Positions 6,300 to 12,225 of a stretch of 39,363 nt of DNA are shown one piece after another; within the stretch, counting starts at the first letter, position 1, and each line of letters opens with the position of its first letter. The translations under genes and the position numbers were made by a program. Location: IMG/VR virus record IMGVR_UViG_3300032224_001132, positions 1 through 39,363 of that record; one strand, given 5' to 3'. The notes beneath the pieces were generated by a model, which ran no database searches, was not told the origin of the DNA, and saw only the letters and a list, made by a program, of their open reading frames with translations. Origin of the DNA: a virus.

Positions 6300-6570
6300 C
6301 CTTGACCCATACTTAATGAAACAAGTAGAAATGGGTATGGACGGAGCAGACATTCTGCACGGACACCTAAAGACACTCATGCTTGAAGCAGAACAAATAC
6401 TTGACCGCTGTATTGAGGTTGAGGATGAATCAGGTGAGGCTATGGATTCTATGGCTCGTACAGAGGCCACTGGGTACATAGACGCTCTTGCTGAGGTATA
6501 TGCTTTAACTTATGCCATTGCCTTTGCCAAGGAAGATGTTAAGAACCGTAGGGAGATTCTTGGTGGATAA
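6286..6570 (+). CDS. Helical acidic phage protein, function unknown
   Basis: 94 residues from ATG 6286 with GGAGG 7 nt upstream (an earlier in-frame ATG at 6256 has no ribosome site). Almost all helix (two long amphipathic stretches), net acidic. The organisation, with 8-14-nt overlaps on each side, indicates coupled translation. Function unknown. Confidence 0.65.
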   Translation: MNPTDLDPYLMKQVEMGMDGADILHGHLKTLMLEAEQILDRCIEVEDESGEAMDSMARTEATGYIDALAEVYALTYAIAFAKEDVKNRREILGG

Positions 6571-7003
6571 GTTTGTTGAGATAGACTTTGATGAGTGGTG
6601 TGAAACCTACAAGCCAATCAAGAATCATATAGATACAAATGCCTCCTTTGACGGAGAAATGTTTGAGACATATGGTGATGAGGTGGAGTTTGTAAAGCAG
6701 CAGGACCCTGCCTATATCTGGATGTATGGAGACGGAGACGACGGTGGTTCCTATATATGGAATGGCTGGCACTTTGTTAATCGCATTGGTTATTTTATTA
6801 CTGCGGTTCCTTGTCCCCCTGATACCACGATGCAAATCAGAGTAAGCCATAACTGGTTCTACTGTGAGAACTGCCAAGCAGAATTCGAAGACCCTGATAA
6901 TACTATCAGAGATGCCTTCGATGAGCACGATTTGGAAAAATGCCCCAATTGTGCTACACTTAAAGAAATGACCCTAGTAGGACTGGAAACCAAAAATGCC
7001 TGA
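6563..7003 (+). CDS. Acidic phage protein with C-terminal zinc ribbon
   Basis: 146 residues if GTG 6563 is used; GGGAG lies 8 nt upstream and the gene overlaps the previous one by 8 nt. The first 80 residues are acidic and aromatic (DFDEWCETY, YIWMYGDGDDGGSYIWNGWHFVN). The C-terminal third contains CENC and CPNC about 30 residues apart, a zinc ribbon. TTG 6560 is an equally possible start. Function unknown. Confidence 0.65.
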   Translation: MDKFVEIDFDEWCETYKPIKNHIDTNASFDGEMFETYGDEVEFVKQQDPAYIWMYGDGDDGGSYIWNGWHFVNRIGYFITAVPCPPDTTMQIRVSHNWFYCENCQAEFEDPDNTIRDAFDEHDLEKCPNCATLKEMTLVGLETKNA

Positions 7004-7127
7004 ACTAAGTGATAGTTGGAAAGATGATGATGTTATAAAAGTCTACACCTGCCAATCGTGTGGACACAAATCCTTAACAATACCAACAGTCTGCCCTGAC
7101 TGTGGAAAGGAAGTTGACAATGCCTAA
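6996..7127 (+). CDS. Small zinc-ribbon protein
   Basis: 43 residues with CQSCGHKS and CPDCGKE, a compact zinc ribbon occupying residues 19-38. It overlaps the upstream gene by 8 nt and the downstream gene by 8 nt. The form matches the short rubredoxin-like ribbons common in phages. Probably a binding module; partner unknown. Confidence 0.65.
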   Translation: MPELSDSWKDDDVIKVYTCQSCGHKSLTIPTVCPDCGKEVDNA

Positions 7128-7308
7128 GTATACTGTAACTGCAACACGAGAGACTTACTATGAATTTGAGATTGAAGCAGAGGATGAATTGGCTGCTGAA
7201 GATCAAGTAAGACAATTAGAAATCGAAGGGGACATTGAAACATATGCCTATGACTGGTATCCTTTAGAGATAGAATCCGTTGAAGAAGAAGAAGAGGAAG
7301 AGGTATAA
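7120..7308 (+). CDS. DpnD/PcfM-like small phage protein
   Basis: 62 residues from ATG 7120, preceded by AAGGAAG. The N-terminal half reads YTVTATRETYYEFEIEAEDE and then a helix, the strand-rich pattern of DpnD/PcfM-like proteins (PF14207). It ends with a run of glutamates. A similar module forms the C-terminus of the 3272 product. Function unknown. Confidence 0.65.
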   Translation: MPKYTVTATRETYYEFEIEAEDELAAEDQVRQLEIEGDIETYAYDWYPLEIESVEEEEEEEV

Positions 7309-7310
7309 CC

Positions 7311-7670
7311 ATGGGAGCACGTACTAACTTTACTATCGTAACTACTGAAGACCCAAATCAGAATATTAATCTATACTCACACTGGGGTGGGGACAGCGGA
7401 GTCATGGACCTGGCGCTAGCCCTAAAGAAGGCAATGCCACGTATGGGTGACACATCCTACTTTGTTCGCATTCTTATCAATGCGCTGCAGGACGACCATG
7501 ACAGTGAAACAGGTTATGGCCTATACGTAGGAGAAGTCAACCATGAGGAATCCTATGAGTACAAAGAAGTCAACCTCACTAACAATACTGTTACTGTTGG
7601 GGACCTTACTAGGCCTATTGATAAATTTATTTCTTATCACCTTGATGAGGTTTTGGCTGGGCACCAATAG
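7311..7670 (+). CDS. Conserved actinophage-type protein, function unknown
   Basis: 119 residues, start 3 nt after the previous stop. MGARTNFTIVTTED followed by INLYSHWGGDSG and a ...ALKKAMPRMGDTSYFVRILINAL... segment is a layout I recall from many actinobacteriophage proteins of unknown role (ART-N, LYSHWGG, PR-x-x-D, RI). Mixed alpha/beta. A clear terminator follows, so this is the last gene of the 6141 operon. Confidence 0.75.
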   Translation: MGARTNFTIVTTEDPNQNINLYSHWGGDSGVMDLALALKKAMPRMGDTSYFVRILINALQDDHDSETGYGLYVGEVNHEESYEYKEVNLTNNTVTVGDLTRPIDKFISYHLDEVLAGHQ

Positions 7671-7694
7671 GGAATGGGTCCCCTTTTGGGATAT

Positions 7695-7740
7695 AGGGTG
7701 GAGCGTAGGTTCTGAGGCTTGCGCTCCCCCTTACTTTTTG
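7695..7740 (+). terminator. Intrinsic terminator of the 6141-7670 operon
   Basis: GGAGCG (7700-7705) pairs with CGCTCC (7722-7727), extended outward by AGGG with CCTT, then TACTTTTT. The -35 box of the next promoter lies in the descending arm. Confidence 0.75.
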
Positions 7741-7747
7741 GTATAAT
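7719..7747 (+). promoter_or_regulatory. Promoter for the 7768 gene overlapping a terminator
   Basis: TTGCGC 7719-7724, 17-bp spacer, perfect TATAAT 7742-7747; AGAGAGGAG then precedes ATG 7768. The -35 and spacer coincide with the terminator stem and T-run. Confidence 0.65.
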
Positions 7748-7767
7748 GAATAGAGAGGAGTTTGCCC

Positions 7768-8004
7768 ATGACATTTAGTGTCAGAAAAACACAAAGCAAT
7801 AAAGAAACACGAAAAGCAGAAGCATTGGCAAAACTTCTAACTGAGGATTTTTCTATTGACCTAGAACGAGTTGGTTATTATTTAGTTAGGAATATGCCCA
7901 CGATTGTATTTCACAGATTAGATGTCCTTTCCTTGTCAGCAATGGAAGAGTATGATAAACTTATGGAAGAGATGAAAACAGGAGGTAAACCACCATGGCG
8001 TTAA
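7768..8004 (+). CDS. Small helical phage protein, function unknown
   Basis: 78 residues. ATG 7768 is chosen over a TTG two codons earlier because AGAGGAG lies 7 nt before it. Basic N-terminus (VRKTQSNKETRKAEALAKLL), then hydrophobic and helical. The stop overlaps the next gene by 10 nt. No family recognised. Confidence 0.65.
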   Translation: MTFSVRKTQSNKETRKAEALAKLLTEDFSIDLERVGYYLVRNMPTIVFHRLDVLSLSAMEEYDKLMEEMKTGGKPPWR

Positions 8005-8303
8005 ATTTAGCGGATAAGTCAGGAATAATGGCTGAACTATGGATGAACTATAGAGATGACAAAAACTTCTCAGACTTTTTTGGATACAACGATATTGGGT
8101 TGCCAATCTCATATTACTTGGCTGAGGGTTTGATCACAGAACTTTCGCCATTAGGTGAGCAGTACATCATGGAGTCATGTGATATGTTCTTAGCAATGAT
8201 TGATGTAACTGAGGATGAGGTTGATGGTTTGATTGATATCAATCTAGATGCAGTTATGCAGTTATCCACAGACAAGAAGGAACAACCTAAACCTGAACTA
8301 TAG
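7995..8303 (+). CDS. Acidic phage protein, function unknown
   Basis: 102 residues with AGGAGG 9 nt before ATG 7995. Acidic and helical. The C-terminal tail (TDKKEQPKPEL) is probably disordered. A perfect DnaA-box sequence, TTATCCACA (8262-8270), lies inside the coding region, at the edge of the candidate origin. Function unknown. Confidence 0.7.
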   Translation: MALNLADKSGIMAELWMNYRDDKNFSDFFGYNDIGLPISYYLAEGLITELSPLGEQYIMESCDMFLAMIDVTEDEVDGLIDINLDAVMQLSTDKKEQPKPEL

Positions 8304-8335
8304 GTTGGGGCTGGCCGAGGATTCTTTGTCAAACC

Positions 8336-8461
8336 TCAAACCTTTATATCCACAGAATAAGATTACGAAGAGAGATTTCTTTTCCCCAATCATGGCATAT
8401 CATCAAACCTTCATATTGTCAAATTAAGATTACGAAGAACAAATTCTTTTCCCCAATCATG
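8336..8461 (+). repeat. Two direct repeats of 67-bp period, with a third partial copy after them
   Basis: Unit 1 starts near 8336 and unit 2 near 8403. Each holds, at the same spacing, TCAAACCTT(T/C)ATAT, GATTACGAAG (8361 and 8428) and an identical TTCTTTTCCCCAATCATG (8377 and 8444). A truncated unit starting CCAAACCTTTATAT at 8462 leads straight into the promoter of the 8500 gene. This is iteron-like, or a set of operators. Confidence 0.75.
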
Positions 8462-8487
8462 CCAAACCTTTATATCTAAAACCATGT

Positions 8488-8493
8488 TATACT
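8488..8493 (+). promoter_or_regulatory. -10 box of the 8500 gene (leaderless)
   Basis: TATACT 8488-8493 is followed by 6 nt and ATG 8500. There is no good -35; an AAACCTTTATAT repeat occupies that position, suggesting activator-dependent transcription. Confidence 0.65.
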
Positions 8494-8499
8494 TTATCT

Positions 8500-8754
8500 A
8501 TGAGTCCAAGACATCACTTTGCAGATTATATGCAAAAAGATCCTAAAGGATACCAAGCATTTAGTGATTCTATGTGGAATGGTTTTGTATCTGTTACTAA
8601 GACTATTGGGTTAGGTAGGTTCTTTTCTTTTACCCCCGCCCATTCCGTGATTGATAATCCTATTAGTGACGGCGAAGCCGTGGGCGCAGCCCTTGGAGAG
8701 ATCTACTTAGAAGCCCAGTCAGAAAATGGCGGGGGATTCAGACCAGGCTTCTAG
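8500..8754 (+). CDS. Small phage protein next to the candidate origin, function unknown
   Basis: 84 residues, predicted leaderless. The sequence is mixed, with glycine and proline in the C-terminal half (SENGGGFRPGF). No zinc site, membrane segment or DNA-binding motif is evident. It is embedded between repeat arrays and the AT-rich gap, so a link to replication or its control is possible but unproven. Confidence 0.6.
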   Translation: MSPRHHFADYMQKDPKGYQAFSDSMWNGFVSVTKTIGLGRFFSFTPAHSVIDNPISDGEAVGAALGEIYLEAQSENGGGFRPGF

Positions 8755-8898
8755 TAATACTATAGCAATAAACACCCTTATAAATTATCAAACCTTTTCT
8801 CCTGGTTTTTAAATATTTATCAAACCTTTATATATTTTTATTACGAAATTCGAATAATTTTCCCTGATTTTGGGGATTTTTTTCTGCATGAAATGGGC

Positions 8899-8927
8899 TT
8901 GACAAACCATTGTTTATCCGATATAAT
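8899..8927 (+). promoter_or_regulatory. Promoter in the non-coding region (first)
   Basis: TTGACA 8899-8904, 17-bp spacer, TATAAT 8922-8927: a consensus promoter with no gene downstream for 300 bases. Confidence 0.7.
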
Positions 8928-8950
8928 GCCCAAACCATGCATATGAAGGT

Positions 8951-8979
8951 TTGACAAATAGGGTTTGATATGCTAAAAT
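8951..8979 (+). promoter_or_regulatory. Promoter in the non-coding region (second)
   Basis: TTGACA 8951-8956, 17-bp spacer, TAAAAT 8974-8979, 52 bp after the first. The transcript would cross the DnaA boxes, as expected of a primer or regulatory RNA. Confidence 0.6.
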
Positions 8980-9125
8980 GCGGGCTATTAAGGTTTGAAG
9001 GTTTGGGGATGTGAAGGTTTTGCGCCAAAGATTACGACGGCCCCTTTAAACCCGCTCTATCCTCCACTACTCTCCACAATGCTCCACTTCTACTCTGTCT
9101 AATAATATAATCAGTAAGATCTATC

Positions 9126-9179
9126 TGTGGATAAACCTGTGGATAAGTAACATTTCTAAGCATTCAAACCTGTGGATAA
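9126..9179 (-). other. Cluster of three perfect DnaA boxes
   Basis: TGTGGATAA occurs at 9126-9134, 9138-9146 and 9171-9179, all in the same orientation (complement of the consensus TTATCCACA). Spacing between the first two is 12 bp. Confidence 0.7.
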
Positions 9180-9215
9180 CCTATAAAACCAGGGTATATA
9201 AAGATTACGATACAC

Positions 9216-9244
9216 TGGACATTTCCCCATATCTGTGCTATGAT
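9216..9244 (+). promoter_or_regulatory. Promoter for the 9251 operon (leaderless)
   Basis: TGGACA 9216-9221, 17-bp spacer, TATGAT 9239-9244, then 6 nt to ATG 9251. A GATTACGA motif (9203-9210) lies just upstream, as at 5144. Confidence 0.7.
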
Positions 9245-9250
9245 TTATAT

Positions 9251-9385
9251 ATGAAACTAAACCATGGGACAATGTCGGGCAACTATGCTATTGGCGTATA
9301 CATCCATAACTGGGGACATCCTATAAAAAATGACTGGGAAATCGGTTTGCAGTTCTTTAAGTGGTATGTCGGACTAAGTCTCTGA
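9251..9385 (+). CDS. Small aromatic protein, function unknown
   Basis: 44 residues (MKLNHGTMSGNYAIGVYIHN start, WYVGLSL end), predicted leaderless. The sequence is rich in aromatic residues and looks like a short beta hairpin protein. It heads a chain of five tightly packed mini-genes up to 9973. Function unknown. Confidence 0.55.
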   Translation: MKLNHGTMSGNYAIGVYIHNWGHPIKNDWEIGLQFFKWYVGLSL

Positions 9386-9386
9386 T

Positions 9387-9545
9387 ATGAATACTATGAA
9401 AGTAAAAGTTGAGATCAATCCTGCTACTGGCCAATGGAGATATTACGATGCTGTCATACAACAATACTCATCAGAAGAATGGCCAACCAGGAAGAAAGCC
9501 TTTGCTATGTCAAACCAATATTATGATGTGATGTATAAATCATGA
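9387..9545 (+). CDS. Small basic protein, function unknown
   Basis: 52 residues starting 1 nt after the previous stop. The opening MNTMKVKVEINPATGQWRYY suggests two strands followed by a helix. The end overlaps the next start (ATGA). No family recognised. Confidence 0.55.
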   Translation: MNTMKVKVEINPATGQWRYYDAVIQQYSSEEWPTRKKAFAMSNQYYDVMYKS

Positions 9546-9655
9546 CATGTACAAAATATGGATGTAACTATGAATTAGACCTTGATGGTCAAGTAACCTG
9601 TACCGTATGTGGGGCTATGGATGATGACATGACAAACCCTGATGTGGTAGAATAG
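9542..9655 (+). CDS. Mini zinc-ribbon protein
   Basis: 37 residues with cysteines at 3, 8, 20 and 23, the last two as CTVC, enough for one zinc site. ATGA overlap with the preceding gene. One of several mini zinc-ribbon genes in this arm. Confidence 0.55.
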   Translation: MTCTKYGCNYELDLDGQVTCTVCGAMDDDMTNPDVVE

Positions 9656-9659
9656 ACTT

Positions 9660-9845
9660 ATGGAAATAATTATAATATTAATCACATGGTATGCCACAAA
9701 GGTATTTTACACAAAACGGCTTACCCTTCAAACAACATACAACGATCCTGAGATGGCACATGCCACTTGTTCAAAATGTTCTCAAACCATATATACTCAT
9801 ATAAGTAACTTACGAAATCCATTTTATTGTTTGACGTGTAAGTAA
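9660..9845 (+). CDS. Membrane-anchored zinc-ribbon protein
   Basis: 61 residues. Residues 1-15 (MEIIIILITWYATKV) form a hydrophobic anchor; residues 37-60 carry CSKC and CLTC, a zinc ribbon. The combination of N-terminal anchor and cytoplasmic or exposed ribbon is unusual for so short a protein. It is coupled to the next gene by TAATG. Confidence 0.6.
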   Translation: MEIIIILITWYATKVFYTKRLTLQTTYNDPEMAHATCSKCSQTIYTHISNLRNPFYCLTCK

Positions 9846-9973
9846 TGCCTATTGTCCTATGCTATGACTGTGGTGCTTCCTTTGATGTCCCATATGACAC
9901 TCCAAGCCCTACAAGAGCCTGTCCTAAATGCCTAGAGAAGATGTGGGAGACTCAAACCTCCTTTGAAGAGTAG
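9845..9973 (+). CDS. Mini zinc-ribbon protein
   Basis: 42 residues: CYDCGASF at the N-terminus and CPKCLEK twenty residues later, the FmdB/zinc-ribbon style. It starts in the previous stop codon. Last gene of the 9251 operon before a new promoter. Confidence 0.6.
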   Translation: MPIVLCYDCGASFDVPYDTPSPTRACPKCLEKMWETQTSFEE

Positions 9974-10004
9974 TGTATTACTACTAGGGGTAATGGGTCC
10001 TTTC

Positions 10005-10033
10005 TTGACTTCCCCCGCAAAACCGACTATACT
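10005..10033 (+). promoter_or_regulatory. Promoter for the 10040 operon (leaderless)
   Basis: TTGACT 10005-10010, 17-bp spacer, TATACT 10028-10033, then 6 nt to ATG 10040. Confidence 0.75.
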
Positions 10034-10039
10034 TGATAT

Positions 10040-10156
10040 ATGAACTGTCCAATATGTAATTTATCTAAAGAGTCTGACTGGTTTTGGAATGCTCATCAAA
10101 CCATGAGTGATGGAAAGATATGGTGTGTCAATGCTAAAAGACCTTCAGATACCTGA
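10040..10156 (+). CDS. Mini cysteine-containing protein
   Basis: 38 residues opening MNCPICNLSKES, with a third cysteine at 29; resembles half of a zinc finger (the partner ligands could be His19 and Cys29). Leaderless by promoter position. The 3' end overlaps the next frame by 26 nt. Confidence 0.5.
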   Translation: MNCPICNLSKESDWFWNAHQTMSDGKIWCVNAKRPSDT

Positions 10157-10340
10157 TCCCTTTCAAACCTTTGTAGCCAACAAATATGCCAATGCCAAAG
10201 GCTATGTCCATGACTGGTTTACTGGTGAATGGTCTTATAGTTGTTCTACCTGTAAGGAAGATCTTTCTGGTCCATCCCGCAAAATATTAACAAAGATTAG
10301 ATTATTCCATACAAGAAATGAGTGTACAGGTGGCTACTGA
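10131..10340 (+). CDS. Small protein with possible zinc site, function unknown
   Basis: 69 residues from ATG 10131 (an upstream in-frame ATG at 10107 lies deeper in the previous gene). It contains YSCSTCKEDL around the middle and a further cysteine near the end, with HTRNEC, so a C2-H-C zinc site is possible. Start uncertain. Function unknown. Confidence 0.5.
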   Translation: MLKDLQIPDPFQTFVANKYANAKGYVHDWFTGEWSYSCSTCKEDLSGPSRKILTKIRLFHTRNECTGGY

Positions 10341-10356
10341 ACCAAAGATTACGAAG

Positions 10357-10446
10357 ATGGATTGGCGTTCCCTAGGCTACTGGCCTGTGTGGAAAGATGG
10401 AAAGAAAGTATGGGTGCCACAGGATGTCTCTGAAAATAGTGATTGA
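10357..10446 (+). CDS. Possible 29-residue tryptophan-rich peptide
   Basis: MDWRSLGYWPVWKDGKKVWV then PQDVSENSD. Immediately preceded by the GATTACGAAG motif (10347-10356), which also supplies an AAG-rich ribosome site. Four tryptophans in 29 residues are distinctive. It overlaps the next gene by 23 nt. Short, so chance cannot be excluded. Confidence 0.35.
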   Translation: MDWRSLGYWPVWKDGKKVWVPQDVSENSD

Positions 10447-10627
10447 GGAATATACTCCTCCTAAGATAGCCAAGAATGCAAAGAAGAAGTTCTTCCTTCC
10501 CCCAATTCCTTGGCAATGGACTCTATACAATGGGTCAAAGGTTTTATCTTTTGGGTATTGCCATACAGAAGAAGATGCAGAGATTAAGGCCAATTCTGCT
10601 CTACGTGATTTTAATGGCTATAGGTAG
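10424..10627 (+). CDS. Small basic protein, function unknown
   Basis: 67 residues from ATG 10424; an upstream in-frame ATG at 10397 is possible. Lysine-rich segment PPKIAKNAKKKFFLPPIP, then a WTLYNGSKVLSFGYC strand pair and a helix (TEEDAEIKANSAL). No family recognised. Two hairpins follow the stop. Confidence 0.5.
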   Translation: MSLKIVIEEYTPPKIAKNAKKKFFLPPIPWQWTLYNGSKVLSFGYCHTEEDAEIKANSALRDFNGYR

Positions 10628-10644
10628 GTAATCTAACCAATATT

Positions 10645-10684
10645 GCTACGGAGTAGCATAGGAAGGTTTATAACTCCTATTTTG
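10645..10684 (+). terminator. Double hairpin terminator before the monooxygenase gene
   Basis: GCTAC-GGA-GTAGC (10645-10657) is followed directly by ATAGGA (10658-10663) paired with TCCTAT (10675-10680) and a short T-run. Confidence 0.5.
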
Positions 10685-10702
10685 CGCCGAACTTTAATGC
10701 TG

Positions 10703-10708
10703 TATAAT
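10703..10708 (+). promoter_or_regulatory. -10 box for the luciferase-like gene
   Basis: TATAAT 10703-10708, 7 nt before ATG 10716; the -35 position is poor. Leaderless or nearly so. Confidence 0.55.
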
Positions 10709-10715
10709 AAAACAT

Positions 10716-11522
10716 ATGGCTATAAAATTTCATTGGATGCACCGTAATGGTTGGGAAAATAATAAGTACGACCTGATTGAGATGGCTAAATTTTTGGACG
10801 AACAAGGCGTTATATCCGTTTTGTTACCTTACGGACCTGAAGGATTAGACTATCTTCTGCATGTTCCAGGTATGCTTAACAATACAAATAAACTTAGATT
10901 TTTAATGGCTATTCCAGCCTACGCTGCAAGCCCAGAATATGTTGCAAAAACATTCAGAACTATGATTCAATTCAATGGGCACAGGCTTGATCTTAATTTG
11001 GTTGCTGGCAACTATGATGAAGATAGGGCAAAGTTAATAATGTCGGACTATCCAGGAGATATATCCCACATAGATAGTCACGAAAAAAGAGTTGCACTTA
11101 CAGGTTTGTGGATTGAGAAATTTAATAAAATAATGAGTAATGGGCCATGGAGTGTAGACTATGTTTCATACGTTGTTGGGGGATCAGATAAGACGATTGA
11201 AATAGCAAATAACCATACAGACTATCTAATCATAAACCACTCTATGCTAACTGAAGAGTCTATGTCTAGGTTAGTAAACACCAAACCCATGCTCAGTATA
11301 GACCCTTTGATATTAGATGGTCCAGAAGATGAAGTAAAGTATAACGAATACTTTTATCAAAAGAAAACCCATCATTCTATCAAGGGTACATATCAAGAAG
11401 TGTTAGATCAAATTAGGGTAATATCAGATAAATTTAAGATCTACGACTTTATTGTTCATACGGATCAAACAGATTTAACTAAGATTTTTCAATTGATGAA
11501 AGAGTTATCTAGTCAAGAGTAA
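10716..11522 (+). CDS. Luciferase-like flavin monooxygenase
   Basis: 268 residues. Segments VISVLLPYGPEGLDYLLH (33-50), LRFLMAIPAYAASPEYVAKTFRTM (about 79-102) and GHRLDLNLVAGNYDED (108-123) follow the bacterial luciferase-like family (PF00296), closest in style to the SsuD alkanesulfonate monooxygenases, where the equivalent reads L-x-A-P-x-x-SP-x-x-A-A then GR-x-x-x-N-x-V-x-G. The later TIEIANNHTDYLIINHS fits the TIM-barrel strand that contacts flavin. The enzyme would use FMNH2 or F420H2 and oxygen; the substrate is unknown. At 268 residues it is shorter than SsuD (about 380). It is a single-gene unit with its own promoter and no flavin reductase beside it. Family moderately secure; reaction inferred. 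Confidence 0.8.
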   Translation: MAIKFHWMHRNGWENNKYDLIEMAKFLDEQGVISVLLPYGPEGLDYLLHVPGMLNNTNKLRFLMAIPAYAASPEYVAKTFRTMIQFNGHRLDLNLVAGNYDEDRAKLIMSDYPGDISHIDSHEKRVALTGLWIEKFNKIMSNGPWSVDYVSYVVGGSDKTIEIANNHTDYLIINHSMLTEESMSRLVNTKPMLSIDPLILDGPEDEVKYNEYFYQKKTHHSIKGTYQEVLDQIRVISDKFKIYDFIVHTDQTDLTKIFQLMKELSSQE

Positions 11523-11531
11523 CAATATACC

Positions 11532-11552
11532 TGTGGATAACTGTGTTATAAT
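11532..11552 (+). promoter_or_regulatory. -10 box with a DnaA box in the spacer (leaderless 11559 gene)
   Basis: TATAAT 11547-11552, 6 nt before ATG 11559. TGTGGATAA, a perfect DnaA box, occupies 11532-11540, between the -35 and -10 positions. The -35 itself is poor. Confidence 0.6.
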
Positions 11553-11558
11553 GAGAAT

Positions 11559-11699
11559 ATGATTGAATCTAGATCCACTGAAAAATGTCACTACTGCAAT
11601 CAGCCAGCAGAGTACAACGACCTTGTGGGAAACAAGGAAGATGGCTTTTTTGTATCTGGAGTCTGTAAGAAACATATAAAGCAGTATGGCCTATCATGA
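11559..11699 (+). CDS. Small zinc-finger-like protein
   Basis: 46 residues. CHYCNQ (10-15) and a later CKKHIKQYG form a C2-C-H zinc site like those of DUF7455-type phage proteins. Leaderless by promoter position, with a DnaA box in the promoter. Overlaps the next gene by 4 nt. Confidence 0.6.
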   Translation: MIESRSTEKCHYCNQPAEYNDLVGNKEDGFFVSGVCKKHIKQYGLS

Positions 11700-11869
11700 T
11701 AGATGTAAGAGGAATTCCTGCAGCAGCCTGTCCATTATGTGGCTCAAAACTATTAAGAATTACTGCAGAGTTTGATGAGAATTATGAGATTGTTAGATAC
11801 CTGCTTAATGATGCTCAATGCTTTGAGTGTAAATCTATGATTACAGCCCCTACTCCGATAGATCTCTAA
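11696..11869 (+). CDS. Small zinc-ribbon protein
   Basis: 57 residues with CPLCGSK (12-18) and CFECKSM (42-48) 27 residues apart, a zinc ribbon. It starts in the preceding stop codon (ATGA). Its 3' end overlaps the oppositely directed GIY-YIG-like gene by 20 nt. Confidence 0.65.
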   Translation: MIDVRGIPAAACPLCGSKLLRITAEFDENYEIVRYLLNDAQCFECKSMITAPTPIDL

Positions 11870-12188
11870 TAGTTTCTTCTATCTGTCTTTCTATTATTTT
11901 TTTAACAACCCTTGATGATATAAGTTTTGAATCAAAACACTCTGTATATCCGTTCTGGGGTACATCTTCTTTGTTTAAATATTGTTCTGGCATCTTAGAT
12001 CTCAAGGTTCTTAGAACTTTACCCTCAATCATTTTTGCCACCCTTCTTGTTGGCAATATCCAATAGTACATAAGTATCCAACCTTTACGTCTATGAGTTG
12101 CATATCTTTCATTGGATATATTTGCAATGCCTATCTTAAAAGCCCTGAGTGCTGGGCTATATATGAGATATAGGATAGTTCTTTCCAT
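11850..12188 (-). CDS. GIY-YIG / T5orf172-like protein
   Basis: 112 residues. The N-terminus ILYLIYSPALRAFKIGIA followed by ERYATHRRKGW and IEGKVLRTLR, and a later YTECF, matches the T5orf172 branch of the GIY-YIG superfamily (strand-strand with a K-I-G core, then R, H and E residues in the helices). Members are nuclease or DNA-binding domains in phages. The canonical GIY and YIG triplets are degenerate (LYL and KIG), so activity is uncertain. It is the only minus-strand gene in the first 15 kb, convergent with its upstream neighbour and divergent from the next, with its own leaderless promoter (TATAAT, 12195-12200 on the complement). Confidence 0.65.
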   Translation of the reverse strand: MERTILYLIYSPALRAFKIGIANISNERYATHRRKGWILMYYWILPTRRVAKMIEGKVLRTLRSKMPEQYLNKEDVPQNGYTECFDSKLISSRVVKKIIERQIEETIRDLSE

Positions 12189-12194
12189 AATTAT

Positions 12195-12219
12195 ATTATA
12201 CTCCCAGATGTGGTATGAT
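12195..12219. promoter_or_regulatory. Divergent leaderless promoter pair
   Basis: On the minus strand TATAAT (12195-12200) ends 6 nt before the ATG at 12188. On the plus strand TATGAT (12214-12219) ends 6 nt before ATG 12226. The two -10 boxes are 13 bp apart, so the polymerase footprints must compete. Confidence 0.65.
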
Positions 12220-12225
12220 TGATAT

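Larger units (their letters stand above)
8755..9250. other. Non-coding AT-rich region, candidate replication origin
   Basis: 496 bases without a convincing gene. Contents in order: TCAAACCTT-type repeats (8787, 8818), a very AT-rich stretch (about 8800-8895), two sigma70-like promoters (8899-8927, 8951-8979), inverted copies of the same repeat (AAGGTTTG at 8946, 8990), GATTACGA motifs (9030, 9203), a pyrimidine-rich strand (9050-9100), and three DnaA boxes (9126-9179). Two more DnaA-like sites lie at 8262 and 8346. The combination resembles a DnaA-dependent origin with iterons and a primer promoter. Inference from pattern only. Confidence 0.5.

Noticed and set aside
8336-8461. CRISPR array
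   Set aside because: The 67-bp units repeat only twice and the third is partial. They lack unique spacers and a direct-repeat unit of uniform size, and no cas genes are present.
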